Source: an uncultured cyanobacterium (GTDB lineage: Bacteria; Cyanobacteriota; Cyanobacteriia; Thermostichales; Thermostichaceae). Taken from it: DNA of 64,000 bases. The DNA lies in NCBI GenBank assembly GCA_937944885.1, contig CALFBB010000017.1:1-64000 (forward strand). Reading direction: 5' to 3'. Below are positions 1 to 8,675 of the stretch, in pieces; the first letter of the stretch is position 1, and each line of letters opens with the position of its first letter. Under the pieces are notes generated by a model. It ran no database searches and was not told the DNA's origin. It was given only the letters and a program-made list of their open reading frames with translations. The position numbers and the translations under genes are program-made.

Positions 1-3000
1 GGTGGAAAGCTGTTCCAAAGCAGGCATTGCCGATGAAGAACCAGAGGGATCCCAGAGGGCAAGGCTGTAGATAACATAGGCTCGTAGATCAGGGGAGAGG
101 GTTTGGGGTTGACCCAGTTGCTCCCTTAGGTAGTTTAAGGCTCGTTCCACCTGCCACCCTTTGGGGGAATAACCAGCGGCTTGGGCTAGAGAAAGTCCCT
201 GCAGGATGTAGCCGGTTAGATAAGGGTTACTGCTGTCGTAGGCCCACCAGCCCCAGCCACCGTCAAAGTTTTGGGATCCCTCAAGGCGTTGTAATCCCGC
301 CTGCAACACTCTGGGTAACCGTTCTAAGGTTGCAGATCCTAGGCTCAGTCCCAAGCGTTGGCCGGCCAGCTCCAGGGCCAGGGCGGGCAAAAAGCGGCTT
401 AAGGTCTGTTCGGTACAGCCATAGGGAAACTCCACCAGGTAATCCAGCGGCCCCAGCAGAGCTGCCAGGGGGCTAGCAGTCAATTCCAGACGAGCGTGTC
501 GGGATCCCGCTACCCAGGTCTGCGGCCATGGCAAGGGCAAGGTCAGAGGGGTGGATCCCGGCAGTTGTCCAGATTCCGAGAAGCGTTGCACTGCCCCAAA
601 AGGCCGGCTGGGGAGGGTGAGTTGCAGAGCATCCTGGAGCCTGCTTCCTTCCGCCCAGGCGCGCACCGTCGTCTCTCCGGCCCCCAGCACCTGCAGCGGC
701 CATTCCACCCGTTCGGCTCCCTGGGCTGCCACACTGATGCGTTGGCGAGGATTGCCTTGCAGCTGTAGGTTCCCCGGCACCTCTAGGCGCACCTCCACCT
801 GCTGGGGCTGATCGGTGCGGTTTTGCACAATGGCCGCCAAGGTCAGGGTATCCCCCACCTGCCAAAAGCGGGGGGCAGCCAGACGAAGCAGCAGATCTTT
901 GCTCACCAAGAGGTTGCTCAGGGCGGATCCCACTTGGGTGTCGGCGGTGGCAGCCCGAGCGGTTAGTCTCCAGGTGGTGAGATTATCCGGCCAGCGCACC
1001 TGCACCTGAGCTAAGCCATTGGCATCCGTCACCAGATCGGGGAACCAAGCGGCGGTATCCTGAAAATCCTGGCGGATTTGGTTGGCCAGCTTATCGGCCC
1101 CACCGGGGTACTGCCGGGGAAAAGAAGTGCTCGTGGTAACCTGGTTGTAGAGACGCCTATAGAAGAAGCGGCGGATATCCGGGGTGGGATCCGGGCGGAG
1201 CAGGTAAATGGCGCTGTCTACAATGCCCAAGCCCACTTCAGCACTGACGGGCCGGCCCTGGGCATCACGGGTGCGGATCTGGATTTGAGCGGTTTCCCCC
1301 GGTTGATAACTGGGTTTGTCGGTTTCAATCTCAACTTGCAAGAAACGATCCACAGGAGAAACCCGCAGCAGAGTTTCATTTTGGTACAGCCGTCGCTCCG
1401 GGCCGATGACGGTGGCCGTGGCGTAGATGTTGGGGCGGTACTCGGCGGTGATGGGGAGGGTCAAGGTGGCGGTATGGCCTTGTAAACGGAGCACCTGCAC
1501 CTGATGCAATCGGGATCCCTCAATGCCCACCAGTACAGTCACATCCGGCACCGGTGAGACAATCAACAGTTGCGCTTGTTCCCCCACCTCATAGATCTGC
1601 CGATCCGGGATAATCTCTAAGCTTGGGGTTGCTCCCCAGCTGTGCAGGGGGCTACCGGGCTCTACCACCCACAGGTAGCTGATGTCCTGGGCTCGCCTCC
1701 CTTGGGCATCCCGTGCTGTCAATTGAACTCGATAGTCTCCAGGCTCCAGGTCAACGGGCAAATTCAGCGTTACGGTCCCTGTGCCGTTGTCAACTGGAAA
1801 GGTCTGTTGCCGGAGAGTTGCCTGACGTTGGTAGCTGCTGCTGCGGGGATCCCAGCGCCAGCGCTCCAGACGCATTTCCCCCGAGACATTGACTGGTCTG
1901 CCGTCGTAATCCCGGGCTTGCAACCGATAGGTCACTGCCTCCCCTGGGGCAGGTAGATGGCGATCCGCTTCTGCAAAGAGAGCAAAGGGGGCAGCGGTGA
2001 CCCAGGCCCGAGCGGTTCCAGTAACCACCCGGCGACTGAGGTCAGTCACCTCCACCTCGATACGCAGCTGCTGCACCTCTTGGCCACCCCAGTAGCTGTC
2101 TTCTTCCCAGTCCAAATCCTGCAAAAGCCGGTTGAGGCGAAACTCGGCTCGGCCATGAGCATCGGTAAAGCCCTTTCCTTCGGCCACCAGCCGACCATAA
2201 CCGCCGTAATAACCTGTATCTGCTTCAAGGTCCTCAGCAAAAAAGTTCTCCGCCTCGGAGCGGGGTAAGAGGCTGTAGCGCAGGCTCCAATCGGGATGGC
2301 TAAAGACGCGATAGTGCAGCTGCGCATCGGCCACAGGCCCGCCAAAAAGATACTGGGCCTCCGTCTGTACCGTCAGGGATCCCCCGCGTAGCAACCAAGC
2401 TCGGCCAGGGGTGACCGTTACCTCAAACTCAGGTTTGCGATAGGCTTCCACCTGAAAGGAGGTGTGTTCGCGGCTGGTACTCTGTGGACCCAGCACCTGC
2501 CAATCCAGACCATAACTGCCTAAGGAGGCTTCTTCCGGCAGTTGGAACGACCCATGCACGCTTCCAAAGGCGGTGGTGGTCAGGGTTTGCTGGGCAAGGG
2601 GATCCCCATTGGGGGCAACTATAGAAAGAGTCACCTGGGTGCCGGCAGGGGGAGGAGTAAGGGTGGTTTGATCCCGAATCAGGGCGCGGAAATAGACCGT
2701 TTGCCCGGGCCGGTACAAGGGGCGGTCGGTGTAGGCGTAGATTCGCTCACCCTGATTCCAACCATAGGCATAGCTAGTAGACAAAGATTGCAGGCTAGGG
2801 TCGGATCCCTGGGCATAAATCATGACCGAAGGGTTATCTTCTGAGGGCAGGGTGAACCTAGCCAGGCCATCGGCATCGGTGGTGCCCGTCAAGGGATCCC
2901 CCTCCCAGGGAATGACCCGCACTTGGATCCCGGCCAGAGGCCGTAACTCCCGCAAATGCACCGCTTGCACCACCAGCTCGGTGGAGGTTTGCTTCTGGAT

Positions 3001-3726
3001 TAGCCCTAAATCACTGACTAAAAACCAATGGTCAGAACGCAGCAATGGACTTGAGGTATCAGGGCTCTCCAGTCCCTCGGCTTCCACCCAATAGGCGCCA
3101 GGGGGGAGCATCCCCAAATCCAAGGTTTGGGCCACCCATCCTTGCGGTTCCTGTCGCAGAGGTTGCTGCCAAGTGCGTAGGTGTTCCTGCCGCAGCAGAG
3201 GTTGGAGCGCAGAGTTGAGGGATCCATACCCCGAGTTAGCCAAATCCCACAAAAGCGGGGATCCCTGTATCTCCCGCAGAGAGAAGCGGTAGAGCTGTAT
3301 CTGGACCGAGTCCAGATTGGTGGCCCGCATCTGCAGTTGGGCTTTTTCTCCAGAGGTAAAAACCTGGCTGGTGCTGTAGAGAGTAAGACTGGGGGGTAAA
3401 AGTCGAGGCCTTAAGGTCGGCAGTGGCGCTATCACCCCTTCTCGTACCGTAGCTACTCCTTCACTGCGCAAAGTTTCCAGCCCACCCCCTTGCACCGTCA
3501 CCTGGTATTGGCCAAGGGGCAAGCGATCAAAGCGATATTGCCCCTCCTCCGTCAGGCTAACGCTGCGGCTGACCGGACCGGAGGCAATCACCTGCACCGC
3601 TGCCGGCGTGGATCCCGGCGGCAGCTCCACCTTTCCCACCAGGGAGCCGGTCGGTTGCTCCGACAGCAAAACTGCCAGCCCCACCCCCAAAAACACCACT
3701 AGAGCCATCAACCATCGCCGCAGCAT
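1..3726 (-). CDS. alpha-2-macroglobulin family protein (C-terminus beyond window)
   Basis: Partial gene of 1242 codons read in one open frame from the ATG at 3726 to the window edge; it is missing from the ORF track because its stop lies outside. It begins with a membrane-anchoring hydrophobic segment (MALVVFLGVGLAVLL) with no lipobox, followed by a carboxypeptidase-regulatory-like beta domain (about residues 28-75) and then repeated macroglobulin domains. A typical A2M stretch (GIVDSAIYLLRP, DIRRFFYRR) precedes the thioester region, where PYGCTEQT (Cys about 1104) matches the bacterial thioester signature CxEQ. Bacterial A2Ms trap attacking proteases in the periplasm by covalent thioester capture. 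A purine-rich GGGGAGGG just upstream supports the start. It follows pilC on the same strand with about 90 bases between. The usual partner PBP1C is not visible in the window. Confidence 0.93.
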   Translation of the reverse strand, partial: MLRRWLMALVVFLGVGLAVLLSEQPTGSLVGKVELPPGSTPAAVQVIASGPVSRSVSLTEEGQYRFDRLPLGQYQVTVQGGGLETLRSEGVATVREGVIAPLPTLRPRLLPPSLTLYSTSQVFTSGEKAQLQMRATNLDSVQIQLYRFSLREIQGSPLLWDLANSGYGSLNSALQPLLRQEHLRTWQQPLRQEPQGWVAQTLDLGMLPPGAYWVEAEGLESPDTSSPLLRSDHWFLVSDLGLIQKQTSTELVVQAVHLRELRPLAGIQVRVIPWEGDPLTGTTDADGLARFTLPSEDNPSVMIYAQGSDPSLQSLSTSYAYGWNQGERIYAYTDRPLYRPGQTVYFRALIRDQTTLTPPPAGTQVTLSIVAPNGDPLAQQTLTTTAFGSVHGSFQLPEEASLGSYGLDWQVLGPQSTSREHTSFQVEAYRKPEFEVTVTPGRAWLLRGGSLTVQTEAQYLFGGPVADAQLHYRVFSHPDWSLRYSLLPRSEAENFFAEDLEADTGYYGGYGRLVAEGKGFTDAHGRAEFRLNRLLQDLDWEEDSYWGGQEVQQLRIEVEVTDLSRRVVTGTARAWVTAAPFALFAEADRHLPAPGEAVTYRLQARDYDGRPVNVSGEMRLERWRWDPRSSSYQRQATLRQQTFPVDNGTGTVTLNLPVDLEPGDYRVQLTARDAQGRRAQDISYLWVVEPGSPLHSWGATPSLEIIPDRQIYEVGEQAQLLIVSPVPDVTVLVGIEGSRLHQVQVLRLQGHTATLTLPITAEYRPNIYATATVIGPERRLYQNETLLRVSPVDRFLQVEIETDKPSYQPGETAQIQIRTRDAQGRPVSAEVGLGIVDSAIYLLRPDPTPDIRRFFYRRLYNQVTTSTSFPRQYPGGADKLANQIRQDFQDTAAWFPDLVTDANGLAQVQVRWPDNLTTWRLTARAATADTQVGSALSNLLVSKDLLLRLAAPRFWQVGDTLTLAAIVQNRTDQPQQVEVRLEVPGNLQLQGNPRQRISVAAQGAERVEWPLQVLGAGETTVRAWAEGSRLQDALQLTLPSRPFGAVQRFSESGQLPGSTPLTLPLPWPQTWVAGSRHARLELTASPLAALLGPLDYLVEFPYGCTEQTLSRFLPALALELAGQRLGLSLGSATLERLPRVLQAGLQRLEGSQNFDGGWGWWAYDSSNPYLTGYILQGLSLAQAAGYSPKGWQVERALNYLREQLGQPQTLSPDLRAYVIYSLALWDPSGSSSAMPALEQLST

Positions 3727-3812
3727 TGCATCCCTCCCCTTGGTTGATTCCATGTTGCCCCGGCAGGGGGTTCTCCCCAAAACAAGCTGCGGATCTGAAT
3801 CTGGATAGGACT

Positions 3813-5042
3813 CTATTTCACCAGGTCAAAGACACCAAACATCGGCAGGTACATGGCCACAATGATGGATCCCACCATGCCCCCCAGAATCACAATCATC
3901 AACGGCTCAATCAAACTGGTCAGGGCCCGCACCGCTTCTTCTACTTCCAACTCGTAGAAATCTGCCGTCTTCATCAACATAGCATCCAGCTCACCGGTTT
4001 CTTCCCCGACACTGATCATCTGCACCGCCATAATCGGGAAAACTTTTGCCTTATCTAGAGCCGGGGCAATCTGACCCCCTTCAGAAATGGCCTGCCGAGA
4101 TGCGTCAATGGCATTGGCCACCACCTGGTTACCCGACGTATCGCGGACAATCTCCAAAGAGGTAAGCACCGGTACCCCTGAGCGAGTTAAGGCCCCAAAG
4201 GTACGACAAAAACGGGCAACTGCCGACTTCTGGATTAGATCCCCAAAAATGGGTAGCTTCAAGGCCAAAGCATCAATGGTTTCCCGACCTGCCGGGGTCC
4301 TGTAAAAACGTTGGTAGGCAAAAAACAGAACCACCAAAAAGACCACCAAAACCAAACTGTATTGGGGGGTGCGCAGGAACTTACTGATGTTGATAAAAAA
4401 CTGGGTAAAAGCAGGCAATTCTCCACCCAAATCATTGTAGATACTCTCAAAAGTAGGCAGAATAAACAGCACCATACCCAGGAAGATCAAGATGGCCAAA
4501 ATCGTAACCACAACCGGATAGGTCATGGCCGACTTGATTTGCTTCTGCAGCCGATCCATGTCTTCTAGCAGCTTAGCCAAACGATTCAGCACCTCATCCA
4601 GTACACCCCCCACCTCTCCCGCCTGCACCATGCTGCAGTAAAGACCATCAAAAGCATCTGGGAAAGGACGAATGGAATCAGAGAGGTTCTTGCCTGCTTC
4701 TACCTCAGAACGAATGATTTTCAGGTATTTCTTCAATTTAGGGTTGCCGGTCTGCTCCTCCATAATGGTTAGGGAGCGCACCATCGACACACCCGAGTTG
4801 ATCAAGGCAGCAAACTGTCGCGAGAAAACCGCCTTGTCACGGGTATCGATGGATCCCAGCATCGACAGATCAAAAGCAGACTTGTCGAAGGAGAACAGAG
4901 GCTTTTCCTCCTGAATGTCTTCAGGCTTAGCGAAAATACCCTCCTGACGTAGCCGCGCGCGGGCCTCGGCTAGGCTGTTGGCCACCACGGTTCGGCGTAC
5001 AGGTTGACCGGCTTGTAACCCGCGAACCTTAAAGCGAGGCAT
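3813..5042 (-). CDS. pilC: type IV pilus inner-membrane platform protein PilC
   Basis: This 409-residue protein is the polytopic platform that connects the PilB and PilT motors to pilin assembly in the cytoplasmic membrane. It has two GspF/PilC (T2SSF) domains, one at about residues 95-220 and one at about 300-400, each ending in hydrophobic segments (VVVTILAILIFLGMVLFIL; YSLVLVVFLVVLFFAYQ; PLMIVILGGMVGSIIVAMY). The track ORF starts 24 codons earlier. I chose the ATG at 5042 (MPRFKVRG) because PilC proteins start with such a strand and because AGGGG lies seven bases upstream. It is last in the pilB-pilT-pilC series, after a 182-base gap from pilT. Confidence 0.95.
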   Translation of the reverse strand: MPRFKVRGLQAGQPVRRTVVANSLAEARARLRQEGIFAKPEDIQEEKPLFSFDKSAFDLSMLGSIDTRDKAVFSRQFAALINSGVSMVRSLTIMEEQTGNPKLKKYLKIIRSEVEAGKNLSDSIRPFPDAFDGLYCSMVQAGEVGGVLDEVLNRLAKLLEDMDRLQKQIKSAMTYPVVVTILAILIFLGMVLFILPTFESIYNDLGGELPAFTQFFINISKFLRTPQYSLVLVVFLVVLFFAYQRFYRTPAGRETIDALALKLPIFGDLIQKSAVARFCRTFGALTRSGVPVLTSLEIVRDTSGNQVVANAIDASRQAISEGGQIAPALDKAKVFPIMAVQMISVGEETGELDAMLMKTADFYELEVEEAVRALTSLIEPLMIVILGGMVGSIIVAMYLPMFGVFDLVK

Positions 5043-5224
5043 GACTTGACCCCTGATAGATCCTTCAACTGCAGTTGAGCTGGAATGGAGTGGACCCCTT
5101 GGCTTGAGCTGCAAACTTAAGTCCTTAGCCTTTTGTCCCCTCTTAGCTAGAGCTTAGCCACAAAAGAGTTCTCTTGCTAGAGATTTGTGATCAACCTTTG
5201 CCCAGGGATCCCTTGCTTTGTAAT

Positions 5225-6367
5225 CTAGCGGCGGGCAGCTACGGAGGCCGGTCGCTGTTGGGCAGCAGCTCCAGCAGCAGAGGGAGCCCCGGCTGTGTTG
5301 CCCAAAAGCCGCTGCAGTTCTTCAGGTCGGGAAGTTTTGGACATTGCAGTATCGAAATCGATCTTGCCTTCTAAGTAAAGATCGGCCAGATCCCGCTCTA
5401 GAGTTTTCATGCCCTGCTTACCACCGGTTTGAATGGCAGAGTAAATCTGGGCTGTTTTCCCTTCCCGAATCAGGTTGGCAATCGCGGGAGTGACAACCAT
5501 GATCTCCTGCACCAGTACCCGTCCTGGTTCGCCTGGTTTGGGGTTGAGACGACGGGCCAGAGTCTGGCTAAAGACAGCTCGCAAGGAGTTAGACAACTGC
5601 ACCCGAATTTGCTGCTGTTGCTCAGGAGGGAACACATCTACCAAGCGGTCAACCGTTTGGGCAGCAGAACTGGTGTGAACGGTACCAAAGCAAAGGTGAC
5701 CGGTTTCAGCAGCGGTGATGGCCAACTGAATGGTTTCTAAGTCCCGCATCTCCCCGATCAGAATTACATCGGGATCCTCCCGCATGGCTGCTTTCAGAGC
5801 GTTGGCAAAACTCTTGGTGTCTTCCCCCAGCTGCCGCTGGTGGATGATGCTGCGAATCGGGGTGTAGATGTACTCAATCGGGTCTTCAATGGTGAGGATA
5901 TGCTCGGCCCGCTCGCGGTTGATCATGTCGATCATCGAGGCTAGGGTGGTAGATTTACCCGATCCGGTGGGACCTGTGACCAACACCAACCCCCGTGGCA
6001 AACGAGCCATCTCTTTGCACACATCGGGCAAACCCAGTTTGTCGATGTGGGGAATCTCAGCAGCTAGGGCGCGCATGGCACAGGCATAGGTGCCGCGATC
6101 CCGGTAAACGTTCACCCGGAAACGGCCAATCCCCCGCACCCCATAAGAACAGTCCAGCTCCCAGTTCTGCTCCAGATGCTTACGCTGGGTGTTGTTGAGC
6201 ATGCTAAAGATCAACCGCTGCACTTCCTCTGCTGAGAGGGGCTCGTGTTCTGTGGGCTCTAGGCGACCATTGATACGGAAGTAGGGGGGCAAGCCTGCGG
6301 AAATATGAATATCGGAGCCGCCCTTTTGGACGATTGCTTCCATCAGGTCTTCGATCATCAGTTGCAT
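5225..6367 (-). CDS. pilT: type IV pilus retraction ATPase PilT
   Basis: Hexameric ATPase that powers pilus retraction and twitching motility. In the 380-residue product I see Walker A (GPTGSGKST), the Asp box and Walker B (DPDVILIGEMRD), the His box (GHLCFGTVHTSSA) and an AIANLIREGKT segment, which matches the PilT-specific AIRNLIRE motif and separates it from PilB. The C-terminus carries an Ala/Gln-rich tail (about 20 residues) of low complexity. The track ORF begins 20 codons upstream; the ATG at 6367 (MQLMIEDLME) fits the family start, and GGAG lies about 11 bases before it. It lies 124 bases downstream of pilB, probably in the same transcript. Confidence 0.94.
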   Translation of the reverse strand: MQLMIEDLMEAIVQKGGSDIHISAGLPPYFRINGRLEPTEHEPLSAEEVQRLIFSMLNNTQRKHLEQNWELDCSYGVRGIGRFRVNVYRDRGTYACAMRALAAEIPHIDKLGLPDVCKEMARLPRGLVLVTGPTGSGKSTTLASMIDMINRERAEHILTIEDPIEYIYTPIRSIIHQRQLGEDTKSFANALKAAMREDPDVILIGEMRDLETIQLAITAAETGHLCFGTVHTSSAAQTVDRLVDVFPPEQQQQIRVQLSNSLRAVFSQTLARRLNPKPGEPGRVLVQEIMVVTPAIANLIREGKTAQIYSAIQTGGKQGMKTLERDLADLYLEGKIDFDTAMSKTSRPEELQRLLGNTAGAPSAAGAAAQQRPASVAARR

Positions 6368-6491
6368 AGGGTTGGGGTCTCCAGAAATGTGATGTGGTCT
6401 TGGCAATGGGCAGTGGCAGCAGGACAAGGTAGCAACTGTATAGGACTGTTATAGTCGACACCTCAGCATCGTCAAGCCTCCGGCTGTTTTT

Positions 6492-8549
6492 CTAGAACTT
6501 CGGCGTTAGGCAGTAGGGACAATCCATCCAATCAACCTGCAAGGCGGCCCCACAGTTGCGACAGGTGCTAAGGGCTTTGGCACGGGCTTTTAACTCGCTT
6601 TCTAGACCCTTGTCGGTGAGGGTAACCCGGTCAACCTCTTCGAGGGTAGTCAGTCCCTGCTTCACCAGCATCAAGCTGTAGGCCAGCAAGGTTTTCATCC
6701 CAGATTCTACAGCCGCTTCTTTAATCACCTCGGTGGGTGCCTCTTTGTTAATCAGGTCGGCAATACGGTCGTTCATACGCATGAACTCATAAACACCAAC
6801 CCGACCTTTGTAGCCGACTCCTCCGCAGTTTTCGCAAATGGGTTTGCCGGAGGCTTTGTGTTGCTCTACTTCTTTGGGTGACAACTTCTTGGCCTTGTAA
6901 AAAGTAAGTTGCTCGCCATCTCCACTGAGAGTAAGACCATAGCGGGCCAATTCTTCAGGGGTAGGATGGTACGGGATCCGACAGGCGCTACAGACACGAC
7001 GCATCAAACGCTGTGCCAGCACCCCCAGTAAGGAACTGGAGATCATAAAGGGCTCGATGCCCATCTCCGTCAGGCGGGCAATGGCTCCAGGGGCATCGTT
7101 GGTGTGGAGGGTGGTCAACACCAAGTGGCCGGTCAAAGAAGCTTCAATGGCGGTTTTGGCGGTTTCGTAGTCACGGGTTTCTCCCACCAGAATCACATCG
7201 GGATCCTGCCGTAGAAAGGCTCTCAGGATCATGGCAAAGTCCATACCCTTTTCACGGATCACCTGCACTTGGGTAATCCCCGGCAGCGAGTATTCAATCG
7301 GGTCTTCGGCGGTGCTGATGTTGATGCCCGGATCATTCACCTCAGCAAGGGCGGAATAGAGGGTGGTGGTTTTCCCAGATCCGGTTGGCCCAGTCACCAG
7401 GATTAAGCCGAAGGGCCGCTTGACAATTTCTTTGAAGCTGGCCAAAGTTTCCGGGTCGGTGATCAGCTTGTCAAGGCCCAGTTGGGTGGCGGAATTATCC
7501 AGGATCCGCATTACGATCTTCTCGCCATAGCGAGAGGGTAAGGTGCTGACCCGAAAGTCCACCTTGCGGCCCTTGAAGACGCGGCGAATCCGGCCATCCT
7601 GGGGCATACGCCGCTCAGCAATGTTCAGGTTGGAGATGATTTTGAAGCGGGCAGTGAGAGCGGGAACAATTTTTTTGGGGAAATTCTCAAAGGCCTGGCG
7701 CAACACCCCATCTTTACGGAATCGGACCCGCAGATACTCCTCTTGGGGCTCGATGTGAATGTCGGAAACCCCCTCCTGCAGGGCTTTAACGAGAATCTGG
7801 TTAGCTAGCTTAACAATGGGGGCATCGTCAGCGGATTTGACCTGCTGCTCCAGGGATCCCTCGCCGGTCTCATCGACAGTAACATCCTCGATGCTATCGA
7901 GGTCGATTTCGGCGGTATTGACCACCACTTCTTCTTCTTGTTGCGGCTGAGCAGCCGCCTCATGGATCCCCTTAATGGCCAGCAGATCCGCCTGTACATC
8001 CATGTAGCGGTTGATCAACGTCTCAAAGTCTCGCTGGGCAAAAACCCGCCGCTGCAATTTCAAGCCTTGAATGCGGAAACGCCGTTGGATATCATCCAAA
8101 GCCTGCAGGTTATCCGGCTTGACCATTGCCACCAGCACCTGCTTGTCTTGCTGGCGAATGGGCAGGAACTTATAGCGGTTACAAATATCCAATGGCAGAA
8201 CAGAGTCAATCAGGGCTGCAATCTCGGATATTTCCACCGGTTCCAAGTCGAGATCCAGCGAAGGGATCCCGTAAATAATCTTCAGCTCAAACAGTTGCTG
8301 CCGCTTATAAGCCCGCTCCAGATCGGGAGTAATTTCCTTGCCAATAATCTCCTTAACAATCAGAGCAAGAGCTTTGCCATCGCCATCTCGCTCCCCCTTA
8401 AAAGCATTTTGAATTTCCTGAATCTGGGCATCATTAGCTAGGCCCAGCTCCTTTAATTTCCGACCAAAGGGGGTGATGGCAGCATTGGCAATGGCTAGGG
8501 CTCTGCTGCTGGCAGGGGTGCGGCGGGAAGTCAGGGGAAGATCGTTCAT
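6492..8549 (-). CDS. pilB: type IV pilus extension ATPase PilB (GspE family)
   Basis: Cytoplasmic motor ATPase that drives pilin polymerisation; 685 residues. An N-terminal GspE-N/MshEN-like region (about 1-180) is followed by an acidic linker and the ATPase core with Walker A (GPTGSGKTTTLYS, about residue 385), Walker B (DPDVILVGETRD) and His box (GHLVLTTLHTND). The zinc-binding tetracysteine typical of PilB is present (CSAC ... CENC). The C-terminus adds a second CxxC...CxxC zinc ribbon (CRNCG ... CPYC) at about residues 664-681. First of the pil genes on this strand; the acetolactate synthase gene lies upstream with about 125 bases between. Confidence 0.95.
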   Translation of the reverse strand: MNDLPLTSRRTPASSRALAIANAAITPFGRKLKELGLANDAQIQEIQNAFKGERDGDGKALALIVKEIIGKEITPDLERAYKRQQLFELKIIYGIPSLDLDLEPVEISEIAALIDSVLPLDICNRYKFLPIRQQDKQVLVAMVKPDNLQALDDIQRRFRIQGLKLQRRVFAQRDFETLINRYMDVQADLLAIKGIHEAAAQPQQEEEVVVNTAEIDLDSIEDVTVDETGEGSLEQQVKSADDAPIVKLANQILVKALQEGVSDIHIEPQEEYLRVRFRKDGVLRQAFENFPKKIVPALTARFKIISNLNIAERRMPQDGRIRRVFKGRKVDFRVSTLPSRYGEKIVMRILDNSATQLGLDKLITDPETLASFKEIVKRPFGLILVTGPTGSGKTTTLYSALAEVNDPGINISTAEDPIEYSLPGITQVQVIREKGMDFAMILRAFLRQDPDVILVGETRDYETAKTAIEASLTGHLVLTTLHTNDAPGAIARLTEMGIEPFMISSSLLGVLAQRLMRRVCSACRIPYHPTPEELARYGLTLSGDGEQLTFYKAKKLSPKEVEQHKASGKPICENCGGVGYKGRVGVYEFMRMNDRIADLINKEAPTEVIKEAAVESGMKTLLAYSLMLVKQGLTTLEEVDRVTLTDKGLESELKARAKALSTCRNCGAALQVDWMDCPYCLTPKF

Positions 8550-8675
8550 GCTACCAGGCCAACAAGAATGTTTCTATATTCACTGCACTGAGCTAAAGGG
8601 GTCAACGGTAAGGACACGCAAGCTCGCCCTCCCTGGCTGGGAGTGACACTGAGCTTACTATGCCCCCCTGCAGCT

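Noticed and set aside
473-865. 130-residue minus-strand ORF
   Set aside because: Out-of-frame shadow inside the alpha-2-macroglobulin gene; Pro/Ala/Gly-rich with no family pattern.
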